Shown piece by piece: positions 54,980 to 63,650 of a stretch of 64,000 bases of DNA. The position numbers were made by a program, and so were the translations under genes. The notes beneath the pieces were generated by a model, which was not told the DNA's origin, searched no databases, and saw nothing but the letters and a program-made list of their open reading frames with translations. The DNA lies in the NCBI GenBank assembly GCA_964574985.1, contig CAZNPH010000006.1, forward strand, positions 62,001-126,000. The letters run 5' to 3'. The number at the start of each line of letters is the position of its first letter. Position 1 is the first letter of the stretch. This DNA comes from CAZNPH01 sp964574985 (GTDB lineage: Bacteria; Bacteroidota; Bacteroidia; Bacteroidales; SM23-62).

Positions 54980-56005
54980 TCAGAACAACCTTGCCTGGTT
55001 TTGTTTTCCCTTCACACCCAGGTGTGTATATGCCATTTCCGTGGCCATCCTGCCCCTGGGTGTCCTTTTTATATAACCCTCTTTGATAAGAAAAGGTTCA
55101 TATACTTCTTCCAGGGTACCTGCATCTTCGCCCACGGCCGTGGAAATGGTCGAAATTCCCACCGGACCTCCCTTGTATTTTTCAATGATCGTTGACAAAA
55201 TCCTGTTGTCCATTTCATCCAGTCCGTGCCTATCAATATTCATTGCTTCCAATGCATATTTTGTAATATTCGTATCAATGCGCCCGTCCCCTTTTACCTG
55301 CGCAAAATCCCGGACCCTCCTCAACAGGGCATTGGCGATCCTGGGGGTGCCCCGGCTTCGTGAAGCCAGCTCTGTTGCAGCATCTTCATAAACATCGACC
55401 TTCAATAACCTGGCAGACCGGATGAGGATTTTTCTGATGATTTCCGCAGGATAATACTCCAGCAGAAACCTGATCCCAAATCGTGCACGGAGCGGATGTG
55501 TCAGCAAACCGGAACGGGTAGTGGCACCGATCATGGTAAACGGATTCAGGTCCAGTCGTACGGTTCTTGCTCCGGGTCCTTTATCGATTATGATGTCTAT
55601 CCGGTAGTCTTCCATGGCCGAGTAAAGGTATTCTTCCACCACCGGAGATAAACGGTGTATTTCATCAATAAACAAGACGTCATTTTTTTCCAGGCTGGTC
55701 AGTAAACCTGCCAGATCACCCGGTTTATCGAGTACAGGGCCTGATGTGATCTTAATACCCACATCCAGTTCCCTGGCGATGATATGGGCCAGCGTCGTTT
55801 TTCCCAGTCCGGGCGGACCATGCAACAGCACATGATCCAACGGTTCTTTTCTCTGTCGGGTGGCCTGAACAAATATTTTCAGATTTTCAACGACTTTTTT
55901 CTGACCTCTGAAATCTTCAAACTTTAAAGGCCTCAGTTCGTTCTCATATTCCCGGTCTTTCTCGGTCAGGTTTCCGGCATTGATGCTGAATTCTTCTTCC
56001 ATCAC
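54980..56005 (-). CDS. ruvB: Holliday junction branch migration DNA helicase RuvB
   Basis: The hexameric motor that drives RuvAB branch migration. The 341-residue AAA+ protein has Walker A GPPGLGKTT, Walker B FIDEIHRL, sensor/Arg-finger region IGATTRSGLL, and the C-terminal winged helix with GTPRIANALLRRVRDFA and QGFIKRTPRGR-type end (here GYIKRTPRGR). ruvA and ruvC are not in the window. The MORN-type gene ends 17 bases upstream... it lies just beyond its 5' end on the same strand. Confidence 0.97.
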   Translation of the reverse strand: MMEEEFSINAGNLTEKDREYENELRPLKFEDFRGQKKVVENLKIFVQATRQRKEPLDHVLLHGPPGLGKTTLAHIIARELDVGIKITSGPVLDKPGDLAGLLTSLEKNDVLFIDEIHRLSPVVEEYLYSAMEDYRIDIIIDKGPGARTVRLDLNPFTMIGATTRSGLLTHPLRARFGIRFLLEYYPAEIIRKILIRSARLLKVDVYEDAATELASRSRGTPRIANALLRRVRDFAQVKGDGRIDTNITKYALEAMNIDRHGLDEMDNRILSTIIEKYKGGPVGISTISTAVGEDAGTLEEVYEPFLIKEGYIKRTPRGRMATEMAYTHLGVKGKQNQARLF

Positions 56006-56022
56006 GCAGGGATATAAGTATA

Positions 56023-57588
56023 CTAAGGTATGATTTTTCTTCTTCTTTCCGGCAATTCGATCTTCATTCCGTTGATTCTGACTTCTTTATCATTTTCATA
56101 ACCAATGATCATTTCCAGGTTTCCCTCTCTATTGTATTTTTTCCAATGTTTTTCCCGCATCCCCATCACATAGTAACGTTCTTCCCATAATTGCCCGTTT
56201 TGCCAGTACAATTTATGTTTGCCGTCAGCCTGCCCCTGAAAATAATTCCCTTCGAATTTCATTGTGCTGTCTGCATAAAAATATTCCCATTCTCCGTCCC
56301 TGAGTCCGGTTATGAATTTCCCCTGTTCCACATGATCACCCACCCGGTAAGTCCACAGACCTTCCTTTTCCCCGTCTATATACTCCCCCCGGGTGATGAC
56401 CCCTCCGTTCTCTGCATATTCCACCAACCGGCCATCTTCCTTTCCATGAAAGAATTCTTCCTCGCGGCGGACCCTGCCATTGGGATAATACCACTTCCAG
56501 AGACCATGAAATTTTCCGTTTCTATATTCGCCGGTCTGTTCAATTTTTCCCGATGAAAAATAATATGTCCATTTTCCGTTCTTCTCATTGTTTATATATT
56601 GTCCTTCCGATTTCAACCGGCCGCCGGGATAATAATTTTTCCATGGCCCCTTTTTCCTGCCTCCTTCATCGACAATTCCTTCTGATATTTTTCTTCCCAG
56701 ATCATCATAGATCACGGAACCGATGATTTCACCCCGTCCATCGTACTTCCGGTGAATACCTATCTTTACTCCTTCCTTGTATGGTCCTCTTGATATCAGA
56801 CGGCCGTCCCGGTCAAATTCTTCAACGATTTCGATCTTCTCTTTTTCTTCTGCATTTTCCTCAACAATTTTACCCTCATCATACATCATACTGAGAATCA
56901 TGCTTCCTTTTTCATTAAATTCCTTGTATAGCCCATCCAGTTTCCCGTCTTTATAATTCATTTCTCTTTTTATCTTTCCATCCTCATAAAATTCCTTCCA
57001 CGGACCCTGCTTCAAACCGTTTTTTCCACGACGGTTGATCTCTTCTTGCCCGGTCACAAGACCATCATGATAAGTGATCAGGGTGATCGGATTGCCGTTT
57101 CTGTCATATTCACGGGCCTGGCCTTCTTTCTTCCCATTGGAAAAATTTACTTTCATTTTCAATGTCCCGTCATCATAGTAATAATATGAAACCCCCTGTT
57201 TTTTATCATTCACATAAAGTTCTTTTGCAATCAATACACCCCTTGTTCTTCCCTCCGCGTCTCCCGCATATCCGTATGTATAGCTGTATCCATTCTTCTT
57301 TCCGTACATATAGCATATTTTCTTTACAATATCACCCTTTTGATTATGAAATATCCATATGCTGTCCAATAGAAAATTCTTCCTTTTTCCTTCGGATTTG
57401 ATCACCCCGGTCACATAATATGTTCTCCAGTATCCGTTTGGTTTTCCATTTTCCATAATCCCCTCGCTGGATACTTGTCCGTTGGGATAATAGAACCGGG
57501 TAAATCCATCCTGAATTTCCGTCTGGGCACTGCATTTCAATAGTTGCAAGCCCTGGATCAGGCACATAAACCATATGATTTTTCTCAT
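56023..57588 (-). CDS. secreted MORN/YwqK-type repeat protein
   Basis: A 521-residue protein with a signal peptide (MRKIIWFMCLIQGLQLLKCSAQ) and at least fifteen MORN-variant repeats built on the pattern G-x-W-x-x-Y-Y-x-x-G-x-x-x-x-E-G, for example NGKWTYYFSSGKIEQTGEY. These repeats form an elongated beta sheet. Many Bacteroidota copies are labelled 'YwqK antitoxin', but here no toxin gene is present and the protein is exported, so I do not use that name. It overlaps nadA by 4 bases. Confidence 0.85.
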   Translation of the reverse strand: MRKIIWFMCLIQGLQLLKCSAQTEIQDGFTRFYYPNGQVSSEGIMENGKPNGYWRTYYVTGVIKSEGKRKNFLLDSIWIFHNQKGDIVKKICYMYGKKNGYSYTYGYAGDAEGRTRGVLIAKELYVNDKKQGVSYYYYDDGTLKMKVNFSNGKKEGQAREYDRNGNPITLITYHDGLVTGQEEINRRGKNGLKQGPWKEFYEDGKIKREMNYKDGKLDGLYKEFNEKGSMILSMMYDEGKIVEENAEEKEKIEIVEEFDRDGRLISRGPYKEGVKIGIHRKYDGRGEIIGSVIYDDLGRKISEGIVDEGGRKKGPWKNYYPGGRLKSEGQYINNEKNGKWTYYFSSGKIEQTGEYRNGKFHGLWKWYYPNGRVRREEEFFHGKEDGRLVEYAENGGVITRGEYIDGEKEGLWTYRVGDHVEQGKFITGLRDGEWEYFYADSTMKFEGNYFQGQADGKHKLYWQNGQLWEERYYVMGMREKHWKKYNREGNLEMIIGYENDKEVRINGMKIELPERRRKIIP

Positions 57589-58586
57589 AAACCTGCTTTT
57601 TCCGAGATTTCCAGCATTTTTCGTATGGGTTCTTCAGCCTTTTTCCTGATATTCTCATCCAACCTGACCTCCGGCATTTCATACTTCAGTGTCAGGTAAA
57701 TTTTTTCCATGGTAATCAATTTCATGAATTCGCATTCACTGAGCACACGATGGGAATTTTTTGGCGGTGCCGGCAAAAAGGTTTTTCCCGGATTTTCTTT
57801 TTTCATCTGATGAATAATTCCCGGTTCAGTAACCACAATAAAGGTTTTATTCCTGCTTTCACGGCTATATTTCAATAAAGATGTAGTGGATCCTACATGT
57901 TCCGCCTTATCCAATACCTTTTTCTCACATTCAGGATGGGCAATAATTTCCGCATCAGGATATCCTCTTTTCATCTCCATGATTCTTTCTATGGAGAAAT
58001 TTTCATGTACATGACAACCTCCATGCCACAACACCATATTCCTTCCTGTTTGTTCATTGACATAATTACCCAGGTTCCTGTCGGGACCGAAAATAATCTT
58101 TTCTTCCCTGGGAAGACTATCCACAATTTGTACTGCATTCGCTGAAGTGCAGGAAATATCGGTTAATGCCTTTATTTCTGCCGTGGTATTCACATAAGTT
58201 ATGACGGTGTGATCCGGATATTTTTTAATGAATTCCCTGAACTCCTTTGCCGCGCATGAATTTGCCAGTGAACATCCTGCATTCAGGTCAGGTATCAGTA
58301 CTTTTTTTTCAGGTGACAGAATTTTTGCGGTTTCGGCCATGAAATTTACCCCTGCAAACAGAATAATATCAGCATTGTTTTTGGCTGCTTTTTGTGAAAG
58401 TCCCAGACTGTCACCCAAATGATCCGCAATATCCTGGATATCTCCCGTCTGATAATAATGGGCCAGCAATACCACATTTTTTTCTTTTCTAAGTTTTTCT
58501 ATTTCTTTATGTATGTCCAGATTTTCCGGAATTTCTTGATTAATGTATCCCAATTCTTCCGTTTTTTTCTTTTTTAACAACATCAT
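57585..58586 (-). CDS. nadA: quinolinate synthase
   Basis: NadA condenses iminoaspartate with dihydroxyacetone phosphate to quinolinate for NAD synthesis, using a [4Fe-4S] cluster. The 333-residue product has LAHYYQTGDIQDIADHLGDS, the three ligand Cys in NAGCSLANSC, DISCTSANA and HPECEKKV, and HVGSTTSLLKY near the C-terminus. Two adjacent ATGs are possible starts. nadB and nadC are not in the window. The stop overlaps the MORN-type gene. Confidence 0.96.
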   Translation of the reverse strand: MMLLKKKKTEELGYINQEIPENLDIHKEIEKLRKEKNVVLLAHYYQTGDIQDIADHLGDSLGLSQKAAKNNADIILFAGVNFMAETAKILSPEKKVLIPDLNAGCSLANSCAAKEFREFIKKYPDHTVITYVNTTAEIKALTDISCTSANAVQIVDSLPREEKIIFGPDRNLGNYVNEQTGRNMVLWHGGCHVHENFSIERIMEMKRGYPDAEIIAHPECEKKVLDKAEHVGSTTSLLKYSRESRNKTFIVVTEPGIIHQMKKENPGKTFLPAPPKNSHRVLSECEFMKLITMEKIYLTLKYEMPEVRLDENIRKKAEEPIRKMLEISEKAGL

Positions 58587-58994
58587 ATAAAAATATTATG
58601 AAAATTTTATTCTTATTATAATAATAATATCCGGTTGAAAGTGTCGGGAAAAATAAAGCAAATCAGATAATTTTTTTTTAAAAAGCAATCAACACAGAAA
58701 CCAACAAATGAAATGCGTCAAAAAACGCGTTGATCGATATAAAATCATTCTATGAACAGTCTGTGCATATCTTAAAATAACAACAGGTTAAGACAAAGAA
58801 TCGTATCCGGTTGTTCAAAAACTTGTTCAATAATTTTTGTTTAATGATCAAAAATAAATTTTGAATAAAAAGAAAAATTACTATCCGTATACTTTTGCAA
58901 ACAATTCAATAATATTCAAAAAATAATTCATGAAATATAAACAATAATTAACAGGCTATTCATATCTCCATACAGGCAATCAACAAAAAGAAAG
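58587..58994. other. 408-bp AT-rich non-coding region with short repeats
   Basis: I see no gene, tRNA or known RNA here. It is strongly AT-rich and contains a TAATAATAATA tract (58616-58628 area), a hairpin with stem AATGCGT/ACGCGTT at 58712-58731, two copies of TTGTTCAA (58811-58818 and 58823-58830) and two of TTCAATAAT (58826-58834 and 58905-58913). TGTGCATAT at 58762-58770 is one base from a DnaA box; no exact box is present. It lies where gene direction and GC skew change, so an origin or other chromosomal control region is possible but unproven. Confidence 0.35.
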
Positions 58995-59405
58995 TCAGAA
59001 CCTGAAAACGTTTATCAGACGGGTGATCTGGCGCCGGATAAAAAAATAGGAAAGTATGGCCAGGAAAGCACCCATGGCATTGCTCAAAATATCAACAATA
59101 TCTCCCTGCCTGCTTTTTGTAACCGTTTCTTGCAAAATTTCAATGATAATTCCATATATTATAACAAGAATTACTGTAACAATCTTGCAGCGCATTATTT
59201 TTTTGGAGTCCGGTTCCAGATTGCCTTCGAAACCGAAATATACAAGAAAGGCAAGTATGAAATAAAATACAAAGTGGGCGGCTTTGTCAAGGTACGGGAT
59301 ATTAAACGGTGAAGAACCGGGCATGCTGATCAGGTAAAAGCTCAGAAGGAAAATGATCAGTGCCCAGATGATGGCAGGCAAAAAGAAAAGGAATTTTTTT
59401 GTCAT
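58995..59405 (-). CDS. VanZ-like membrane protein
   Basis: A 136-residue protein with four predicted membrane helices and the VanZ family pattern: YLDKAAHFVFYFILAFLVYF in the second helix, then EILQETVTKSRQGDIVDILSNAMGA (shown in part as SRQGDIVDILSNAMGA). The family's function is unknown outside the teicoplanin-resistance context; most members, as here, are stand-alone genes. A -7 box lies 5 bases upstream of the ATG. Confidence 0.87.
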   Translation of the reverse strand: MTKKFLFFLPAIIWALIIFLLSFYLISMPGSSPFNIPYLDKAAHFVFYFILAFLVYFGFEGNLEPDSKKIMRCKIVTVILVIIYGIIIEILQETVTKSRQGDIVDILSNAMGAFLAILSYFFIRRQITRLINVFRF

Positions 59406-59409
59406 TTTG

Positions 59410-59417
59410 CAAATCTA
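59410..59417 (-). promoter_or_regulatory. -7 box (TAGATTTG) at the VanZ-like gene
   Basis: An exact TAnnTTTG match on the minus strand that ends 4 bases before the ATG at 59405. If used, the transcript would start at or inside the start codon, so the mRNA would be leaderless or the true start would lie further in. Confidence 0.3.
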
Positions 59418-59461
59418 ATAAATACTGTGGTTTCGCAGGTTAACCCTGTAAAAATGATCAA

Positions 59462-62400
59462 ATGAGGACAGAAAAACTGATAAACAAACTCAAAAAGGAA
59501 TGCATCAGGACATGGTTTGATCTGGGTTTGTTCCTTGACCGGTTTAAAGAGGAAAATGCCACCGGGACAGGTACATTCAAAGGAAATTACCGGGAGTTCA
59601 AAGAGCATATCAACCGCAAAGCCATTGCTTTTCTGACTTTTCATTATGCCGTGGATGGGGTATCTATTGAAATTGAAAAATATTCCAGGATATTCAGAAA
59701 AATATTTCCTGACTCGGGGATCCATTATATAGCAGGAACTTTTTTTAAGGAATCATTAAAATTCATTGATCCGGAAATTCACAAGTGCCAGATGGATGAT
59801 CTGAAAGGATTTGATGACTGGTCGCTGTACAGGGATTTTTATTTTACCAAACTTGAAAGGGGCAGTGAAAGCTATAATGCATTGATCGGAAAATTCTGGG
59901 AACAGGTTCTCCGGATCGTGGAGCAACTGGGCAAATATATTGAAAAACATGACATATGCCTGTTGTATATTGTCAATGTGTGCTCCAATCCGGGCAATGT
60001 TGCCTATGCACTGGCCCTGGTATTGCTGTCAGAATATTCAGGGCTGCCTGTGATTCATAATGCCCATGATTATTACTGGGAAGGCGGAAACCGGCAGGAA
60101 GACATTGAGGTGTACAGACTTAAAAAGGGTCCCAGGGATTTCTTTTTTACCAACGCGCATTTGGGAGAGTTCTTTTCGATCATCGAAATGATATTTCCAT
60201 GGGAATCAAGACGCTGGATAAACATAAACATCAACCGGGGACAATCGGAACATCTGATCGTTCAGAACGGCCATAATCCGGCCAATGTCGCAGAGATCGG
60301 AACCGCAGTGGACACTTCCGTTTACCAGAATATCCCCAAAAGGGAAAAAATCAATTCTTTTATACAAATCGAAAATATACTGAGCCGGCATGAAAGCCGG
60401 TTGATCGGATACAGCGTGGAAGATGTTTTGGCCAACCAACTGGTCAGTGAGCATGATCCAAAGCCCATACTTATCTGTCATAAAACAAAACCGGTAGACA
60501 GATTTCTTGCGGAAAACATCATTTTCCTCCAGCCCACCAGGATCATTTCAAGAAAAAGGATAGAAACAGGCTTCCGGCTGATCAGAAGGTTTTTTCAGGA
60601 CATGACCTTCCTGAGAAAACTGGAGGAACATGAAAACCTCAAGCTGACCCTGGTGGTAACCGGCCCCATTGCACATGGGCAGTATGAATATTTCATCAAA
60701 CTGATCAGAAGGTTCAGGGGCCTGCTGGAAGTGATCAATCCTGACTACCGTGAAAAAGTATTTATGGCTTTCCTGTTCAGCGAATTTGACAATCAGGAAT
60801 TCAAAAAGAGATATCCGAACCCGTTGAACATGCCGGAATTATACAACATTGCTTCACTGATTATGCTGCCCAGCAAAACGGAGGGGAGGGGACTTCCCAT
60901 CATCGAAGCCACGGCATGCGGCACACCGATCATATGCCGGAGATATGATCCTGAAAATGTGTACAGGGAAGTGGTTGGTGAAGACCTTGATGAAAAGGAC
61001 CGGTTGAAAGTCATCGCGTTCGACGGCAAAAGAATCAAATCAAGACATGTACTGGCGATCATTGAAAGGATCTTTTTTCCCAACAAATTCATCGATGAAG
61101 TCTTGCACAACCGGCAGGTTGTCATCAACCGGTTTAGCTTGAATGCACTGAGTAAAAATATCCGGAAGATCTGTTACCGCGTATATCTTCAATACAAGGC
61201 AGAAAACAAGTTGTATGAGAAAACCGTTAAAACCATCAGGCAATACAGGGAGATCTGCAATTTCAGAAATGATGATCTGAATATGCTGTTAAAAACCGGG
61301 AAGAGGCAATATTTACCGGGATACGGCAAATTGGCCTATATGATCTATCTGAAATCATTGATCGATCCCAGTTTTTTCCGTGTGGAACAGCAAAATATGA
61401 AAGGCATTGCCATGGGGTTTGCCCGGGATATAATCCGCGGGTATAAACGGAACATGGAAATTCCCATGGAAAGGGAAATTCCCATGGAAAGGGAAATTGC
61501 ATTTTTCAATGTGGTTGACAATATTTTTCTTCACCGGGACGGAGAACTGAAGATCCGGCACGATCATTCCATGGCCTACCGCCACAGGAACAAGTACCAT
61601 TACCCTTATCAGGATTTTACCCTGCAGGAAATGACCGGACTCATCAATATGCTTTATTTCAAGATCATCAGACCCACGGAAAAAACAAGGATCGATGAGA
61701 GTCCGCATTTCTTTACCGATTGGAATCTGGCACTGACCCAATTGACCACCAGTCCGGAAATCGGCATAGACGACCGGGAAAAACTGATCCGTAAACTGAA
61801 GACCAATGTACCCATTGCTTATTTTCCGGGTGACTATCTAAAATATGAACTTGAATTCTTTGTGCTGCAATCGGTTCGTGCCCGTCTGAAACTCAGCATC
61901 AAGGAAGAACTGACTTCCGGGATCCTGAAAAATTCCCCTGTACAGATCGCCCCCATCTTTATATTTGCCCAGGAGAAGTCCCTGATCAGGCAAATGAACC
62001 AGGAAGAGATCAGGGATTATATCAACAGCGGGGGCAACAAAGAACTCAAACTTTTATACGAACGGAAGATACTGAGGATCATACCTACTGATCAGCTGTG
62101 TGTGGGCATTCATTTCCCGCAGCTTGGCCCCCGGGCCATCCGGGTACTCAGGGAGATACAGCAACAAGGGGGATACATTATTTCCAACCGGCGCAATGCC
62201 GTGGTGATGACCGATATTGTGGACATCGACCGGTTCCACATCGGAAAGGTCAGGAGCCGTATCGCTGCCGGTATCCTGGGTATACCCTTCAACAGCGGTT
62301 ACATTCAGTATGTGCCTGCCGGGGTGAGAACAACCCTCGCTTATCCCACGCCTCTCCAGACTGCTGCCGATTTCAGCCGGGTCCTGCACAGTGCCCGGTT

Positions 62401-63649
62401 TAAAAAATTATGCAACCGGCTGGGCGAAAAACAAGTGCTGGACATAATCCGGAAAGATGCTGAAGAGAGAGGCTCCCCGGTGAAACATGTGCTGGACCAT
62501 ATTGAAAAAAAAGACCCGGGCGCCCGGGAAGACATAGGGTATGTATATCTGAGCGGGGTGTACCCTGACGGCAATCCTTACAACGGGGTGATAGCCGGTG
62601 TTCATGGATCAAAAACAGGGGAAAAATGGAAATTCGTTACCGTTTTCAGTCCCGGTCAACCTGAAAAAGTAACCGACCTGGCCCGCAAATATGAAAAGAA
62701 AACCGGACGAAAAATAAGGATCGCCTGGAATGGCGGGTATATCATGAATCCCGAACTGGTTGGCAAACTGGGCCTTCCCGAATCCTATATCGGGTCCCCG
62801 CTGGGACTGGTCATCTCAGGGCACAGGGTCCTTTCACCGCCGCTGTTCAATAAAGCGGCCATTCTCATTGAACGGTCAGGAGATATCCGGATCATGCGGG
62901 TCAATTCGGGTCAGGGGATCACCATCGGGTATTCGGGCAAAAAAGTTGATTTTCCCCGGGAAGGATACAACTGCGAAGATCCGGCTTTGCCCTTCTGCTA
63001 TTATGACCTGCTTTATGACCGGGAATCCGTACCGGCCAAAGGGCGGGTCATTGTGCGGCTGGCGGGAAATGTCATCAAGGAGGTTTTGCCGGGGGACGAA
63101 AATGATCCGGTGGAGATCATTCCCGTTGGGCTGACCCTGTCCGTTGACTGTGAACATTTTCCGGAATGGATGAGCAAAAAGGACCGGGAAGTGGACCTGG
63201 TGGTACACGGACTACCCCAGGCGGAACATGCCATAGAAGCGGGACCTATGTTGATCAAAAACGGCAAACCGGCCATTAACATGAAACTGGAAGGGTGGAA
63301 AACAAACAATTCCATCCGGACCCAGGCGGCCAGACTGGACTATACCGATATGCGCGGACCCAAAATTGCAGCCGGTATCAACGGTGAAGGCGAACTGAGC
63401 ATCCTGGTGATCAACGGGAGGATCCGGGAATCGGTGGGTGCCCGGCATCATGACATGGCCGATATACTGTTGAAAAACAATATCAGGGATGCCATGGGAT
63501 TTGATCCCGGCGGATCCAGCACGCTGGTGGTTGACCACAGGACATTGAATATATCCCCCTACAATCATGAATATGAACGGAATATTTATTCCCTGCCTCC
63601 GGAACCCAGAGCGGTTTCCAGTGCCGTTGTAGGATACATTGAAAAGTAA
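59462..63649 (+). CDS. glycosyltransferase (GT4-like) / phosphodiester glycosidase fusion protein
   Basis: A 1395-residue protein without signal peptide or clear membrane helix. Residues about 55-560 fit a GT-B glycosyltransferase: HYAVDGVSIEIEKYSRIF at the start, HNAHDYYWEG mid-domain, and the GT4 EX7E motif (Glu474 and Glu482, with PSKTEGRGLP). Residues about 560-1000 match nothing I know; they include a His-rich segment (RHDHSMAYRHRNKYHY) near 700. Residues about 1030-1395 match the phosphodiester glycosidase family PF09992: IAWNGGYIMN, GPMLIKNGKP, KIAAGINGEGELSILVINGR and FDPGGSSTLVV. A tandem 18-bp repeat lies in the middle part. The hemW-like gene follows after 1 base. Domain calls are by eye; the joint function is unknown. 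Confidence 0.8.
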   Translation: MRTEKLINKLKKECIRTWFDLGLFLDRFKEENATGTGTFKGNYREFKEHINRKAIAFLTFHYAVDGVSIEIEKYSRIFRKIFPDSGIHYIAGTFFKESLKFIDPEIHKCQMDDLKGFDDWSLYRDFYFTKLERGSESYNALIGKFWEQVLRIVEQLGKYIEKHDICLLYIVNVCSNPGNVAYALALVLLSEYSGLPVIHNAHDYYWEGGNRQEDIEVYRLKKGPRDFFFTNAHLGEFFSIIEMIFPWESRRWINININRGQSEHLIVQNGHNPANVAEIGTAVDTSVYQNIPKREKINSFIQIENILSRHESRLIGYSVEDVLANQLVSEHDPKPILICHKTKPVDRFLAENIIFLQPTRIISRKRIETGFRLIRRFFQDMTFLRKLEEHENLKLTLVVTGPIAHGQYEYFIKLIRRFRGLLEVINPDYREKVFMAFLFSEFDNQEFKKRYPNPLNMPELYNIASLIMLPSKTEGRGLPIIEATACGTPIICRRYDPENVYREVVGEDLDEKDRLKVIAFDGKRIKSRHVLAIIERIFFPNKFIDEVLHNRQVVINRFSLNALSKNIRKICYRVYLQYKAENKLYEKTVKTIRQYREICNFRNDDLNMLLKTGKRQYLPGYGKLAYMIYLKSLIDPSFFRVEQQNMKGIAMGFARDIIRGYKRNMEIPMEREIPMEREIAFFNVVDNIFLHRDGELKIRHDHSMAYRHRNKYHYPYQDFTLQEMTGLINMLYFKIIRPTEKTRIDESPHFFTDWNLALTQLTTSPEIGIDDREKLIRKLKTNVPIAYFPGDYLKYELEFFVLQSVRARLKLSIKEELTSGILKNSPVQIAPIFIFAQEKSLIRQMNQEEIRDYINSGGNKELKLLYERKILRIIPTDQLCVGIHFPQLGPRAIRVLREIQQQGGYIISNRRNAVVMTDIVDIDRFHIGKVRSRIAAGILGIPFNSGYIQYVPAGVRTTLAYPTPLQTAADFSRVLHSARFKKLCNRLGEKQVLDIIRKDAEERGSPVKHVLDHIEKKDPGAREDIGYVYLSGVYPDGNPYNGVIAGVHGSKTGEKWKFVTVFSPGQPEKVTDLARKYEKKTGRKIRIAWNGGYIMNPELVGKLGLPESYIGSPLGLVISGHRVLSPPLFNKAAILIERSGDIRIMRVNSGQGITIGYSGKKVDFPREGYNCEDPALPFCYYDLLYDRESVPAKGRVIVRLAGNVIKEVLPGDENDPVEIIPVGLTLSVDCEHFPEWMSKKDREVDLVVHGLPQAEHAIEAGPMLIKNGKPAINMKLEGWKTNNSIRTQAARLDYTDMRGPKIAAGINGEGELSILVINGRIRESVGARHHDMADILLKNNIRDAMGFDPGGSSTLVVDHRTLNISPYNHEYERNIYSLPPEPRAVSSAVVGYIEK
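61457..61492 (+). repeat. two perfect tandem 18-bp units within the fusion gene
   Basis: The unit GAAATTCCCATGGAAAGG occurs twice without mismatch and is followed by a third partial GAAATT. It encodes EIPMER twice (residues about 666-677) and keeps the frame. It looks like a recent slippage duplication and may vary between strains. Confidence 0.85.
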
Positions 63650-63650
63650 T

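Noticed and set aside
56023..57588. YwqK-type antitoxin of a toxin-antitoxin pair
   Set aside because: The protein has a signal peptide and its neighbours are ruvB and nadA; no toxin-like gene is present.
58762..58770. DnaA box (TGTGCATAT)
   Set aside because: One mismatch to the consensus and no second box nearby; not enough to call an origin, so it is only mentioned as context.
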